Assembly: GCF_001425385.1 (NCBI RefSeq)
Contig: NZ_LMQO01000001.1
Location: 186,001-250,000, forward strand
DNA length: 64,000 nucleotides
From: Sphingomonas sp. Leaf407
GTDB taxonomy: Bacteria; Pseudomonadota; Alphaproteobacteria; Sphingomonadales; Sphingomonadaceae
Direction: 5' to 3'
The position numbers and the translations under genes are program-made. Below, in pieces: positions 35,776 through 45,540 of this stretch (positions within the stretch are counted from its first letter, which is position 1; every line of letters starts with the position of its first letter). The notes beneath the pieces were generated by a model that saw nothing but the letters and a program-made list of their open reading frames with translations, was not told the DNA's origin and did not search any database.

Positions 35776-37007
35776 GCCGCCAGCTCCGGCTGCGGCTGGC
35801 CCCATTGCGGGAACGGGTCGGCAAGGTCCCGCCAGCGTTCGGGGATGAAGCCGTCCGCCGCGACCAGACAGACGTCGAGGTGATCGCGAATGCGTCCCTC
35901 ATCCATGCCGATGCCGATGAACACCAGTTCCTGCCGCCGATCCCCCCAGATGCCATCCCAGTGGCGGGCGACGAACTCCTCGAACCGGCCGTCGTCGGGC
36001 CAGTGGTGCTTGGGGAGGGCCGCCCACCACTTGCCCATGCGCGACGTCGTCGTCTGGCTGCCCGCCACTGCCAGTTCACCGACCCAGTCGGGGCGGGTCG
36101 CCAGCCAGAAATGCCCCTTGGCGCGCACGACATGGTCGAGCTCGCCATCGGTCAGGAAGCGGTGGAACTTCGCCGGATCGAACGGGCGACGCGCGCGATA
36201 GACGAAGCTCTCGATGCCATATTCCTCGGTCTCCGGCTGATGCTGCGCATAGCCATAGAGTTCCTTGGCCCACAGCGGGTGGCGCGACGCCATCTCCTCG
36301 TCGAACCGGCCGGTCGCCAGCACCTGGTCGAGGTCGACCCGGCCATGGTCGGCGGCAACGATCAGCGCATCGGCGTTGAGGCTGGCGACCAGCTTCTTGA
36401 CGATCGCCAGTTGTTCGGGGGAAACCGACGATGCCTTGTTGACCACGACGACATCGGCGAACTCGATCTGTTCGACCAGCAGCCCGACGAGGCTGCGATC
36501 ATCCTCGTCGCCCATCGCCGCGCCGCGCTGGGCAAGGAAATCCTGGCTCGAATAATCGGCGAGCAGGTTCACCGCGTCGACCACCGTCACCATCGTGTCG
36601 AGCCGCGCGACGTCGCCGAGCGACACGTCCTCCTCGTCGCGGAACGAGAAGGTCGTGGCCACCGGTAGCGGTTCGGAAACGCCGGTGCTTTCGATCACCA
36701 GATAGTCGAACCGTCCCGCCTCGGCCAATGCGCGCACCTCGGCCAGCAGGTCGTCGCGCAGCGTGCAGCAGATGCAGCCGTTGGTCATCTCGACCAGTGC
36801 TTCCTCGGATCGCGACAGCGCCGCCTCGCCGCCGCGGACGAGGTCGGCGTCGATGTTCACCTCGCTCATGTCGTTGACGATCACCGCCACCCGCCGTCCC
36901 TCGCGATTGGCGAGGATATGGTTGAGCAACGTCGTCTTGCCCGCCCCCAGAAAGCCCGACAATACGGTAACGGGGAGGCGGCGGTCCACGGCAGCAGAGA
37001 TACCCAT
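35772..37007 (-). CDS. COG0523 zinc metallochaperone GTPase (ZNG1/ZigA-like)
   Basis: 411 residues. The GTPase domain has GFLGAGKTT (18-26, P-loop), the metal-binding CICC (78-81), ESTGVSEP and VNKAS; the C-terminal CobW_C domain includes the [11 protein letters not shown] signature. COG0523 proteins of this type hand zinc to client enzymes during zinc starvation. The upstream near-palindrome at 37024-37041 resembles a Zur box, and DUF1826 follows in the same transcript. Cobalamin synthesis (CobW proper) is unlikely without cob genes nearby. Confidence 0.88.
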   Translation of the reverse strand: MGISAAVDRRLPVTVLSGFLGAGKTTLLNHILANREGRRVAVIVNDMSEVNIDADLVRGGEAALSRSEEALVEMTNGCICCTLRDDLLAEVRALAEAGRFDYLVIESTGVSEPLPVATTFSFRDEEDVSLGDVARLDTMVTVVDAVNLLADYSSQDFLAQRGAAMGDEDDRSLVGLLVEQIEFADVVVVNKASSVSPEQLAIVKKLVASLNADALIVAADHGRVDLDQVLATGRFDEEMASRHPLWAKELYGYAQHQPETEEYGIESFVYRARRPFDPAKFHRFLTDGELDHVVRAKGHFWLATRPDWVGELAVAGSQTTTSRMGKWWAALPKHHWPDDGRFEEFVARHWDGIWGDRRQELVFIGIGMDEGRIRDHLDVCLVAADGFIPERWRDLADPFPQWGQPQPELAA

Positions 37008-37023
37008 AGCGATAGTCCAGATA

Positions 37024-37041
37024 GTAATGTTACAACATTAC
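37024..37041 (-). promoter_or_regulatory. Zur-box-like operator
   Basis: GTAATGTTACAACATTAC: two perfect 8-bp arms (GTAATGTT / AACATTAC) around AC, 17 nt before the COG0523 GTPase start. It matches the shape of alphaproteobacterial Zur operators (A/T-rich with ATGTTA-TAACAT cores). Confidence 0.7.
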
Positions 37042-37089
37042 ATAGCGGATGGATCGACCGCTGTCCACGTCGACGATTACCGGTCGGGT

Positions 37090-38106
37090 TCAATCGCGGT
37101 GGGGCACGACGTTCCGATATACCGCGCGATAGGCGTCCGCCTGCCGGTCCAGCCCATGGCCCGCAACCCGCTGGCGCGCCGCGCTGCCGAGGCGGTGTCG
37201 CAAGTCACGCGAGGTCGCCAGTCGCTCGATCGCCTCCGCCAGCGCGCGCGGGCTGCGCCGGGGGACGAGCAGGCCGGCATCGCCGACCAGCGCCGGGATG
37301 CCACCTACCGCCGAGGCGACGATGGGCAGGCCGGCGGCCATCGCCTCGATCAATGCCACCGGCGTACCTTCATGATCGGACGGCAGCACGAAGCCGTCGA
37401 GCCGGCCGAGAAACCCCGCGACATCATCGACCGCGCCGAGCAGCGTGACGTCGAGCCCCGCGCCTGCCTCACGGATCGCGTCGCCGGTTGGGCCATCGCC
37501 GGCGATCAGCAACCGGTAACGTTGGCCCCGCCGGTCGAGCAGGCGCAATGCGGCGATCAGGTCGCCGTGCCGCTTGACCGGGTGGAGCCGGGCGGCGATG
37601 CCGAGCGTGAAGCCGCCGTCGCCGACCCGCTGCACGCCGGCGAAGCGGGCAAGATCGATCCCCGGCGCAATCACGCTAATCGGACGCCCGGCCCAGCGAA
37701 AGCGGCGGGCGAGATCGTCCGAAACGGCGGTGATCGCGGCGCTGCGTCGAAGCCCGGCCGTGATCGCCGGAAGCCAGCGCCAGCCGCTGCCCAGCGCGAC
37801 ATGCAGCGTCGTAACGACCGGCACGGCAAGGCTTGGCAACAGCGCGGCGGTGACATGGCCATGTGCATGGACGACGTCGATCCGCTCCGCCGCGATCGTT
37901 TCGTGCAGCGACCGGGCGAAGGTCGCGGACCGGCGATCGAGCGAAACGACCGGGGCCTCCGGTTCGACAACCGCGCCGGTCGCCGCGTCGAAGGTGACGA
38001 TGACCGGCATCACCCCGTGGCGCGGCGCGGATCGGCAAAGATCGGCCACGATGCGCTCACGTCCGCCCACCGCCATATGTGGCAGGACGTGCGCGACGCG
38101 GATCAC
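37090..38106 (-). CDS. Family 4 glycosyltransferase
   Basis: 338 residues from a GTG at 38106 that overlaps the radical SAM stop (GTGA). GT-B fold: N-terminal AHVLPHMAVGGRERIV acceptor loop with the G-G motif, and in the C-terminal half LIAGDGPTGDAI then SDHEGTPVALIEAMAAGLPI, the E-x7-E nucleotide-sugar motif. It transfers a sugar from a nucleotide donor to an unknown acceptor. Coupling to a radical SAM enzyme suggests that one modifies the product of the other, or both act on a surface glycan. Confidence 0.85.
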   Translation of the reverse strand: MIRVAHVLPHMAVGGRERIVADLCRSAPRHGVMPVIVTFDAATGAVVEPEAPVVSLDRRSATFARSLHETIAAERIDVVHAHGHVTAALLPSLAVPVVTTLHVALGSGWRWLPAITAGLRRSAAITAVSDDLARRFRWAGRPISVIAPGIDLARFAGVQRVGDGGFTLGIAARLHPVKRHGDLIAALRLLDRRGQRYRLLIAGDGPTGDAIREAGAGLDVTLLGAVDDVAGFLGRLDGFVLPSDHEGTPVALIEAMAAGLPIVASAVGGIPALVGDAGLLVPRRSPRALAEAIERLATSRDLRHRLGSAARQRVAGHGLDRQADAYRAVYRNVVPHRD

Positions 38107-39233
38107 GTTCGCGCGAGCCGATCGGCCGCGTCGCGGCGGTATTTGCGGAACGACGGGGCGTGCTTCTCGACCCGTGCGCCCGCCTCGCAATGGCAATTGG
38201 GGCAGTTGAGCTGGAACGCATCGCGCGCCGCGCGGTGATGTTCGGGGGTGTAGAGAATGTCCGCCAGCCGCTTTTCATGCAGATTGCCGAGCGGGAAGGT
38301 GACGTAGCAGAGCATCACCGACCCGTCGGCCCCGACCCACAACAGCTTGCGGGCATCGCACGGGATGCGCATCCCCTGCTGCTCCATCGCCCAGTCGGCG
38401 AACGCGGCGATCGCCGGGGCGGACTCGGTCAGCAGGTCGGGCTCGGCCGCCTTCAGCTTCAGCAGATGGTCGATGACGCGGTCGATCGCCGGCTTGTCCT
38501 CCGGCCGGAACTGCAACTCGCGCTCCGGCCCCTCCTGAAAATAGGGCAGCGAGTAATGGACGACGTCGACATGCACCTTGGCCTGAAACCGCCGGGCAAA
38601 GGCGATCATGTCGTCGACCGCCTGAAGATTCGCCGAACGCCGGCTGAGCAGGAAGTTGATCTGAATATCGAGCTCGTCCGGCCCGAACATCGCGCGGGTA
38701 TTTTCGAGGCTCTCGACGAACCGGGCATAGCGGCCCGGCCGCTGGACATACTCGTCGAACGCACCATCCTGCCCATAATAGCCGATCGTCACCTTGCGCA
38801 GCCCGGCGGCGTGAAGGTCGGCGATCTTGCGGTCGAGGATCAGGGCGTTGGTCGTCATGTAGCAGCCGACGCCCAGCCGGTTGGCGGTTTCGACCATGCG
38901 CACCACGTCGGGATGGAGCAGCGGCTCGCCGCCATAGAGCCGCACCGCCGGCACCCTGGCGGCGGCGGCATCCTCGAGCAGCTTCTCGACGATCTCGAAC
39001 GGCAGTTGCGCGCCGGGCATGAAGTCGCGCCCGTATTTGCACCCCTGACACCGCAGGTTGCAGTGCGCGGTGATGGCGATCGTGATCTTTTCTGTGTTGG
39101 CGCGAATGGTTTGCGGCCAATGGGCGGCGACCGATGATCGCATCCGTTCGGACACGCGATACCCCGCCTTCAACGTCGGTGCGGTCGCGGGAAGGGCTTT
39201 GGCCAGCGAACGTGCAAGCGTCTCGATCGTCAT
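38103..39233 (-). CDS. Radical SAM protein with SPASM-like C-terminus
   Basis: 376 residues. The 4Fe-4S motif is HCNLRCQGCKYG (C-x3-C-x2-C), followed by RLYGGEPLLHPD (GGE motif). C-terminal cysteines in IPCDARK, MLCYV and NCPNCHC form a likely second cluster. The ATG at 39233 has GGAGGT upstream, a strong site that rules out an earlier in-frame ATG. SPASM proteins modify peptides or sugars, or act as sulfatase maturases. No precursor peptide gene is seen in the 140 nt upstream, and the partner is a glycosyltransferase, so a glycan-linked role is favoured. Confidence 0.87.
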   Translation of the reverse strand: MTIETLARSLAKALPATAPTLKAGYRVSERMRSSVAAHWPQTIRANTEKITIAITAHCNLRCQGCKYGRDFMPGAQLPFEIVEKLLEDAAAARVPAVRLYGGEPLLHPDVVRMVETANRLGVGCYMTTNALILDRKIADLHAAGLRKVTIGYYGQDGAFDEYVQRPGRYARFVESLENTRAMFGPDELDIQINFLLSRRSANLQAVDDMIAFARRFQAKVHVDVVHYSLPYFQEGPERELQFRPEDKPAIDRVIDHLLKLKAAEPDLLTESAPAIAAFADWAMEQQGMRIPCDARKLLWVGADGSVMLCYVTFPLGNLHEKRLADILYTPEHHRAARDAFQLNCPNCHCEAGARVEKHAPSFRKYRRDAADRLART

Positions 39234-39377
39234 CGTCGGAACCTCCAGTATTGGCGACGGTATACGGTCGGAAGGTTGACGGTATCTTGCGTCGTCGGCC
39301 ATGGCGGCGGCGCATTATCGACGGACAGGCGCGTTACCGCGACGCCTTCCATGATTTCCTCGAACCGGACAGCCATC

Positions 39378-40628
39378 ATGCCCAGCATTCTTCCCGGCAG
39401 ACGGACGTTACTCGGCTGCGTCGCGGCGGCCGCATTGTGTCAGGTCGCGCCGGCCCCGGCGACCGGCGGGCAACGTGCCGGCGGCGTGCCCGGCGCGCTG
39501 ACGACATGGCTCGAACGGCCGGCGGCCGAACGGACGATCGATGCGCCGGTCCTCGCGCGCCCGCTCGACCGGGCGGCGGCGGCACGGGCACTGTCGCTGC
39601 TTTCGGCGGCGCGGTTGCGGACCGTTGCCGAGGCAGGGCGTGCGGCGATCGATGCCAAAGCGATCACGCTGGATGGCCGGACGCTGCGCTGGGAAAGCCG
39701 GACCTTCGGCAACGCCCCCGCCGGCAGCCGCAGCCTGTGGATCTCGCTCCATGGCGGCGGCAACGCCCCGGCGGCGGTCAACGACCAGCAATGGCGCAAC
39801 CAGATCCGCCTCTACGAACCGGCGGAGGGCATCTACCTAGCGCCGCGCGCGCCGACCGATACGTGGAACCTGTGGCATGAGCCGCATATCGATCCGCTGT
39901 TCCAGCGGCTGATCGACTATCAGGTCGCGGTCAACGGCGTCGATCCCGACAAGGTGTATCTGCTGGGCTATTCGGCCGGGGGCGACGGGGTGTGGCAGCT
40001 CGCCCCGCGCATGGCGGACCGCTTCGCGGCGGCGGCGACGATGGCGGGCCATCCCAACGAGGCGCGGCTGGAACCGGTGCGCAACCTGCCGTTCGCGATC
40101 TTCATGGGCGGGGCCGATGCCGCCTACGACCGCAACCGGATCGCCGCCGAGAAGAGCGCCGAGCTCGCAGCGCTGCGCCGTGCCGATCCGGGCGGCTATG
40201 TCGGGCTGTCGCGTATCTATCCCGGATTGCCGCACTGGATGAACCGCAAGGACGCCGAGGCGCTGCCGTGGATGGCGCAGTTCCGCCGCGACCCTTGGCC
40301 CAAACGCATCGTGTGGGTGCAGGACGATGTGACGAGCGACCGCTTCTACTGGTTGCAGATTCCGCAGGGTGCCAAGGTCGCCGCCGGGGACCGGATCGTT
40401 GCCACCGTCACCGGACAGACCATCGCGCTGACCGGCGCGGTCCCGGCGGGAACGACGCTGCGCCTGTCCGACCGGCTGCTCGATCTCGACCGGCCGGTCA
40501 CGGTGACGATCGATGGCCGCCGCGCGTTTCACGGGCGGGTGCCGCGCACCGCGCGGGCGATGTGGCTGTCGCTGCTCGATCGTGCCGATCCGGCGAGTGC
40601 CGCCAGCGCGCTGCTGCCGCTCAAATAA
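39378..40628 (+). CDS. Secreted alpha/beta hydrolase
   Basis: 416 residues. N-terminal export signal PGRRTLLGCVAAAALC with an RR pair, and an LLGC sequence that could be a weak lipobox. The alpha/beta core has LWISLHGGGN (oxyanion loop), GYSAGGDGVW (nucleophile Ser in G-x-S-x-G) and a late GLPHWM histidine. A C-terminal beta domain (VAAGDRIVATVTGQ) follows. It resembles poly(3-hydroxybutyrate)-depolymerase or feruloyl-esterase-like enzymes, but the substrate is unclear. It converges on a TonB receptor gene across a strong hairpin. Confidence 0.78.
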   Translation: MPSILPGRRTLLGCVAAAALCQVAPAPATGGQRAGGVPGALTTWLERPAAERTIDAPVLARPLDRAAAARALSLLSAARLRTVAEAGRAAIDAKAITLDGRTLRWESRTFGNAPAGSRSLWISLHGGGNAPAAVNDQQWRNQIRLYEPAEGIYLAPRAPTDTWNLWHEPHIDPLFQRLIDYQVAVNGVDPDKVYLLGYSAGGDGVWQLAPRMADRFAAAATMAGHPNEARLEPVRNLPFAIFMGGADAAYDRNRIAAEKSAELAALRRADPGGYVGLSRIYPGLPHWMNRKDAEALPWMAQFRRDPWPKRIVWVQDDVTSDRFYWLQIPQGAKVAAGDRIVATVTGQTIALTGAVPAGTTLRLSDRLLDLDRPVTVTIDGRRAFHGRVPRTARAMWLSLLDRADPASAASALLPLK

Positions 40629-40633
40629 CGAAA

Positions 40634-40664
40634 AGGCCCGCCGCGAACCAGTCGCGGCGGGCCT
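40634..40664. terminator. Strong terminator between hydrolase and TonB receptor genes
   Basis: Thirteen-base-pair stem (AGGCCCGCCGCGA / TCGCGGCGGGCCT) with a 5-nt loop. On the minus strand it is followed by a T-run, so it is a classical intrinsic terminator for the receptor gene, and it probably acts in both directions. Confidence 0.85.
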
Positions 40665-40680
40665 GTCCGGTAGCGCAGGA

Positions 40681-43600
40681 TCAGAAGTTCAGGCCGATCC
40701 CGGCGACGACGTTGCGACCGAGCAGGTCGTAGCGGAACACCGTGTTGGTGCGCAGCAGGCCCAGCAGGTTGCGCGAGTTCGGCACCAGCGGCGGATCGGT
40801 GTCGAACACGTTGTTGACCGACAGGCGGAACGTCATCCGCTTGGCGATTTCGAACGCGAAGGCGACGTCGATGTAGTCATAGGCATTGATCCCGCCATAG
40901 GTCGTGCGGCGGTCGGCGGCGGTGAACGGAATGCCCAGATCGGTATCGGTGACGTTATAGGTCACCGTGGTCGGCGCGGTATGCCGCCAGTTGACCGACG
41001 TGTTGAACACGTTGTCGGCGGTCGTCCAGGTGGCGCGCATGTTGTGCGTCCACTTGGGCAGGCTCTCGCCGCAGAACGGCCCGTAATAGCCTACGCAGTT
41101 GCGATCGGCGAGTTCGGGGGCGTCCTGGTTGCCGACCTTGGTGGCGAGCGATCCGTTGAACGACAGGTCGATCCGGCCCGCCTTGCCAAGCGAGCGGCCA
41201 TATTGGCCCTGGAAGTCCCAGCTATGGAACGACGACTTGAAGGCGTTGGTCAGCCCCTGTGCGAAGAAGCCGGTTGTCGGATTGTCCGCTGCCGGGCTGT
41301 ACAGCGTGAAGGTGCCCGGATTGCGCACCACGCCGCGGCAGTAGAAGTCGGTCTGAATGCTCAGACAGCCGTTCAGGAAGTCGTTGGCGGCGTAGTAATT
41401 GATCGAATCCTCAAGGTCGACGAGGATGCGATCGACCGACACGGTCAGGCCCGGCAGGAAGCGCGGACGCAGGATCATGCCGAACGTCTTGGTATAGGCG
41501 GTTTCCGGGGTCAGCCCGAAGCCGCCGTTGCGGATCGTGCAGGCGTCGTCGGGGCAGCTCAGCGTCCGGCTGCCGTACAGATTGTCGGGCAGCCCGGTCG
41601 CGCGGCACTGGGCGATCGTCGCGGTCGGTGCGCGGAAGTTGTTGGGGTTGCTCGGGTCCGGCGTGCTGGCGCACGGATCGTTGCGCGAACCGATGTTGTT
41701 ATAGACGATGTTGCTCGCCGAATCGGCCTGGGTCACGCTCGGTGCGCGCTGCGCCTTGTTGTATGCGCCACGGAAACCGATGTCGGGAATCGGCGACCAG
41801 ATGCCTTCCAGTTTCCAGGTGTTGAACGTGCCGCGCAGGCGGTTGTACTTCGATACGCGGTAGCCGGCGTTGAACTGGAGCAGTTCGGTCCATGGCCGGT
41901 TCTCGATCAGCGGCGCCTGCAACTCGGCGTTCACTTCGACGATGTTCTGCGTGAAGCGGGCGTCGGTGCCGCCGGCCGCCGCACGGAACGCGGCATTGGC
42001 GGTGTTGGTCTGCTTTTCGGCGCGGAACTCCCCGCCGAAGGCGACCGCGACCCCCTGTTCGGCGAGCGGCGAGGTGATGCCGTATTTGCCGAGATCGCCG
42101 CTCAGCGTGGCCAGCGCCTGCCACATCTGCGGGCTGCTGGTCTGCGACGTGTTGGAGAAGTTGACCGGTCCGACCGCGAAATAATAGTCGTTGACCGCCG
42201 GATCGCTGTTGTACGGGATGAAGGCGTTGAACGGTACGCAGGCAGGATCGCTGCCGTTGATGACCGAGCGGCACGTCGGCACGCCGTTGACCAGCGTCAC
42301 GTCGAGCGAGCGGTTCACCCGGTTGAAGTCGGGATTGGCGAGGCCGAAGCTGGTGGTGTTCAGCCGCGACAGCACGCCCGCCACGTCATAGTTCCAGTTG
42401 TCGTCCAGCACCTGTCCGCGCAGACCCGCCGTGACGCGGAAGCCCTTGTTCACGAAGCGCGCGTTCACCGGCGGTGCGCCGTCGAAGCGATAGCGCAGGT
42501 CGATCGGTGCATAGGTGGCGGTGCCCGCCGCCGCGCCGCAGATCGTCGTCGCCTGCGACGCCGACAGATAGGGGTTGTTGCAGGGCAGCGAATAGGGCGT
42601 CGAGCCATAAGCGCCGAAGTTCAGCGTGCGGTTGAGCTGCGGGTTGCGCGACTTGTCGCGATAGAACAGCGCCGACGAATAGAGTTCGATGTCGTCGGAA
42701 ATCCGCGCGGTCAGGAAGCCGCCGGTGTTGATCCGCTCGAACTCGCGCTGGAAGCTGAAACCGTCGAACGGATTGGCGGCGGTGTTCGGCCCCGAATTGA
42801 TCGGGACCAAGGTCCGGTTGCCGGTCGGGCTGTTGACCAGCACCCGTCCGCGATTGGCTCCCGATTGCGGGATGATCGTGCCGTTGGGGGTGAAGCTGGC
42901 GATCGAGCAGGCGAGCGGCCCGTCGCGGGTGGGCTGGGTCACTTCGCAGGCGGCATAGGACCGGTCGGCGGTACGCACGAGGTCCGACTGGCGATAGTTG
43001 ACGAAGCCGGTGATGTTCACCGCGCTGTCGAACAGGTTCTTGCCGAACGACACGGTGATGTTGCTGCGCCCGCCGTCGTTGGCGGTGCCGGTGCGCGCCG
43101 GGAAGAACGCGCGCCCGGCGGCGTCGGTCACGGCGTTGGCGCGGTTGTCGTGGTTGTAGAAGCTGTAGTTGGCGTCGAGCCGCACCCCGTCGAAATTCTT
43201 CTTCAGGATGAAGTTGACGACGCCCGAGATCGCGTCCGATCCGTACACCGACGACGCACCGCCGCTCAGCACGTCGATCCGTTCGACCAGCGCGCTGGGG
43301 ATGATGCTGGTATCCATCTGGTTGACCAGACCCAGGCGAAGCCCGTCGACCAGCGACAGCGTGCGCTCGAAGCCCAGGCTGCGCAACTTGATCCGCTGTG
43401 CGCCGTTCGAATCAGCGTAATTCTGCTCGGCGTTGGGCTGGATCTGCGGAAGGCGGTTCAGCACTTCCTCGATCGTCGTCGCGCCCTGTGCCGCGATCTC
43501 GGCGGCGGTCGTGGTCACGATCGGTGCGGCCGACTTGTTGTTCGGACGGACGATGCGCGTGCCGGTGACGATGATCGTGTCATCGTTCCGCTGCCCCGAA

Positions 43601-43755
43601 TTGTCGGTGGCGCGGGTATCCTCCAGCTTTGCATCGGCAACCGGATCGCCGGTAGTCGTCTGTTCTCCGGTCGATCCGACCTGCGCGACCGCGGGAAACA
43701 CCATTCCCGTCGCCAGCACTGTCGACAATAGCGACAGTATTACCGTACGTTTCAT
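40681..43755 (-). CDS. TonB-dependent outer-membrane receptor
   Basis: 1024 residues from the ATG at 43755; an ATG three codons earlier is possible. Signal peptide (KRTVILSLLSTVLATGMVF, cut near VAQ), TonB-box region DDTIIVTGTRIV, plug domain (VERIDVLSGGASSVYGSDAI, SGVVNFILKK), and a barrel ending GRNVVAGIGLNF. The paired-Cys loops in the extracellular part and the NSRNLLGLLRTNTVFRYDLLGR end are like the large oligosaccharide/peptide-type receptors abundant in sphingomonads. Ligand unknown; the convergent secreted hydrolase may process it. The promoter lies in the 465-nt AT-richer gap upstream. Confidence 0.93.
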   Translation of the reverse strand: MKRTVILSLLSTVLATGMVFPAVAQVGSTGEQTTTGDPVADAKLEDTRATDNSGQRNDDTIIVTGTRIVRPNNKSAAPIVTTTAAEIAAQGATTIEEVLNRLPQIQPNAEQNYADSNGAQRIKLRSLGFERTLSLVDGLRLGLVNQMDTSIIPSALVERIDVLSGGASSVYGSDAISGVVNFILKKNFDGVRLDANYSFYNHDNRANAVTDAAGRAFFPARTGTANDGGRSNITVSFGKNLFDSAVNITGFVNYRQSDLVRTADRSYAACEVTQPTRDGPLACSIASFTPNGTIIPQSGANRGRVLVNSPTGNRTLVPINSGPNTAANPFDGFSFQREFERINTGGFLTARISDDIELYSSALFYRDKSRNPQLNRTLNFGAYGSTPYSLPCNNPYLSASQATTICGAAAGTATYAPIDLRYRFDGAPPVNARFVNKGFRVTAGLRGQVLDDNWNYDVAGVLSRLNTTSFGLANPDFNRVNRSLDVTLVNGVPTCRSVINGSDPACVPFNAFIPYNSDPAVNDYYFAVGPVNFSNTSQTSSPQMWQALATLSGDLGKYGITSPLAEQGVAVAFGGEFRAEKQTNTANAAFRAAAGGTDARFTQNIVEVNAELQAPLIENRPWTELLQFNAGYRVSKYNRLRGTFNTWKLEGIWSPIPDIGFRGAYNKAQRAPSVTQADSASNIVYNNIGSRNDPCASTPDPSNPNNFRAPTATIAQCRATGLPDNLYGSRTLSCPDDACTIRNGGFGLTPETAYTKTFGMILRPRFLPGLTVSVDRILVDLEDSINYYAANDFLNGCLSIQTDFYCRGVVRNPGTFTLYSPAADNPTTGFFAQGLTNAFKSSFHSWDFQGQYGRSLGKAGRIDLSFNGSLATKVGNQDAPELADRNCVGYYGPFCGESLPKWTHNMRATWTTADNVFNTSVNWRHTAPTTVTYNVTDTDLGIPFTAADRRTTYGGINAYDYIDVAFAFEIAKRMTFRLSVNNVFDTDPPLVPNSRNLLGLLRTNTVFRYDLLGRNVVAGIGLNF

Positions 43756-43764
43756 TCCCACCAT

Positions 43765-44220
43765 TCCTTCCCTGTTGGTATTGCAGCACTTTTTAGTGCG
43801 TTCCTGTCAAAGCGCTCGTCGGACGCGGTCCGGTGTCGAAGTCTTGCGACCGCGAACCCAGCTGACCGCGTGACGCCGGCTCTGGCCGGTCGTTCGATCG
43901 ACGAGTGACATCAGAACGGGGCTGGATTTGATTGCCGCGAACAAAGTCGGCGGTTCGCAGCAATGGAACCGGTTCCGGCAGCATCGTATCGCGTGGCGAA
44001 TAGAATTATGCTCAAAATCATTCCCCCCGAAATGTCCAGCCCCGGGCGGAACCTGCGTGTTTCGCAGAACTTTTCAATTGTAAAACGCCACGTCACCTAG
44101 AAAAAATGTCATTTTGTATAAATGATGCGGAACTGTCACCTTTCGCTATGCTATTGTTAGCGTATTCACCAACTCGCGCCGCCTGCCGGTGGCCCACGCC
44201 GACCCCCAAGAGGAAACCGC
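43765..44220. other. Intergenic promoter region between divergent genes
   Basis: About 450 nt with AT-rich tracts (for example around 44085-44160) and no credible gene. It serves the TonB receptor on one side and the 287-aa exported protein on the other. No clear operator palindrome was found. Confidence 0.5.
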
Positions 44221-45084
44221 ATGGTATCGCCCTTGCTCACCGTGCTGCTCGCCGGAGCGCTTCAGGCCGCCCCGCCGCAGCAACCGGCCGAAGGCGAGAT
44301 CGTCGTTACCGCCGCGCAACGCGACGTGATGCGCGAAACCGCGCGCCGGGTGGAAGCGGTGCTTCCCCCGACGACCATCGACCAGCCGCTGGCGCGGTTT
44401 ACCGATCCGATCTGTCCGGGGGTGGTCGGCCTGTCGCGTGAAACCGGGCAGGCGATCGTCGACCGGATCGGCATCGTTGCCGACGGCATCGGCTTGCGCA
44501 TCGGGGCACCGGGATGCGACCCCAACGTCCTGCTGATCGTCACCCCCGACGGGCGCGCCATGGTGCGTGGCCTGATGACGCGGCGCACCGCCAACCTGCG
44601 CGCGCAGACCCTTGCCGACATGCGCCGTATCCTCGGCGAGCCGGGCGGCGCGCGCGGCTGGGTGGAGTGGGAAACGCGCAGCCGTGACGGCGAACGTGCG
44701 ACCGTGAGTGGCGACGGACCGCCGACGCTGGAGGTGCAGGGGGCCAGCCGGCTGGCGAACGCCTTCCGCCGCGACATCGTCAGCGCGGTGGTGGTCATCG
44801 ATACCGCCGCCGCCACGACCCGGTCCCCGCTGCAGATCGCCGATTACGTGGCGATGCGCGCGCTGGCCGACGCCCGCCCCGGCCGACGGATCGAGGCCGA
44901 ATCGATTCTCGCCGCTTTCGCTCCCGGCGACGGGCAGGCGACACCGGACACGCTGACCCCGTTCGATCGCGGTATCCTGCGCGGGCTCTACAGCGGGCAG
45001 GGTAATGTAACCGCCGGGATGAAGCGCGCGACGATGGTCCGCGCGATCCTCGATCCCGCCGGCGGCGAGGCACCCGGCCGCTGA
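44221..45084 (+). CDS. Exported protein of unknown function (287 aa)
   Basis: Signal peptide MVSPLLTVLLAGALQAAPPQ, then GEIVVTAAQRDVMRET. Two cysteines (DPICPGVVG and APGCDPNVLL) are set like a disulfide. The middle (LLIVTPDGRAMVRGL and DIVSAVVVIDTAAATTRSP) recurs in sphingomonad proteins of unknown function. The late QIADYVAMRALADARP resembles a catalytic-like or peptidoglycan-linked segment, but I cannot name a family. No RNA or operon partner on this strand. Confidence 0.65.
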   Translation: MVSPLLTVLLAGALQAAPPQQPAEGEIVVTAAQRDVMRETARRVEAVLPPTTIDQPLARFTDPICPGVVGLSRETGQAIVDRIGIVADGIGLRIGAPGCDPNVLLIVTPDGRAMVRGLMTRRTANLRAQTLADMRRILGEPGGARGWVEWETRSRDGERATVSGDGPPTLEVQGASRLANAFRRDIVSAVVVIDTAAATTRSPLQIADYVAMRALADARPGRRIEAESILAAFAPGDGQATPDTLTPFDRGILRGLYSGQGNVTAGMKRATMVRAILDPAGGEAPGR

Positions 45085-45127
45085 GGCGAACCGTCGGTGC
45101 CTGCCCGTCATCGTCAGAATCGTTGCT

Positions 45128-45540
45128 ACGTTGGCGGATCAATCGACAGGACGAGGCGGCGGCCAATGAAGCACCTCGGGCGGGTTCAGTAGTTCCCGGC
45201 CCCTGAACCCGCCGGTCGGCACCTCGCAGATCGCATCCTGCCCATCGACGCAGCACCATTGCATGCCAGGGCCGACATAAGTGGGTTCAGGCCCAGCGTG
45301 CGGCAGCCGGTGTGAAAGCGACTGCCCGCATCGGTTTCGATCACGTCGAGCCGAACCCGTAACCGGTCCTCGCCGGTCAACGCGGCACGACGCCGGACGA
45401 GCAGGGCGGGACCGATCGATCGGTCCGCATCGACCTCGGCCGACAGATCGCCGATGCTCGCCAAGTCGATCGTCGCGATCACCGCCCGCACCGGGCCGGG
45501 CGATGCGATCAGGGCTGATACGGCAGCGATGACTGGTGAA
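45128..45540 (-). pseudogene. Decayed second copy of the DUF1826 gene
   Basis: The block [19 protein letters not shown] is nearly identical to the intact copy at 35191-35775. After it, the frame shifts by one base near 45285 and continues as PTYVGPGMQWC and LNPPEVLHW; a second shift is needed to reach GRRLVLSIDP. About 40 residues are missing upstream and there is no start codon. At least three lesions make it a pseudogene rather than a single sequencing error. It directly follows the NTF2-like gene, as a lost operon partner would. Confidence 0.75.

Noticed and set aside
37090..39233. RiPP biosynthesis cluster around the radical SAM enzyme
   Set aside because: No precursor peptide frame with a ribosome binding site was found in the flanking 150 nt, and no peptidase or exporter is adjacent.
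40513..43731. Long open frame of 1072 codons on the plus strand across the second TonB receptor
   Set aside because: It is an antisense shadow of the receptor gene in GC-rich DNA; its translation is low-complexity and Arg/Ala/Val-rich, without a domain or a ribosome binding site.
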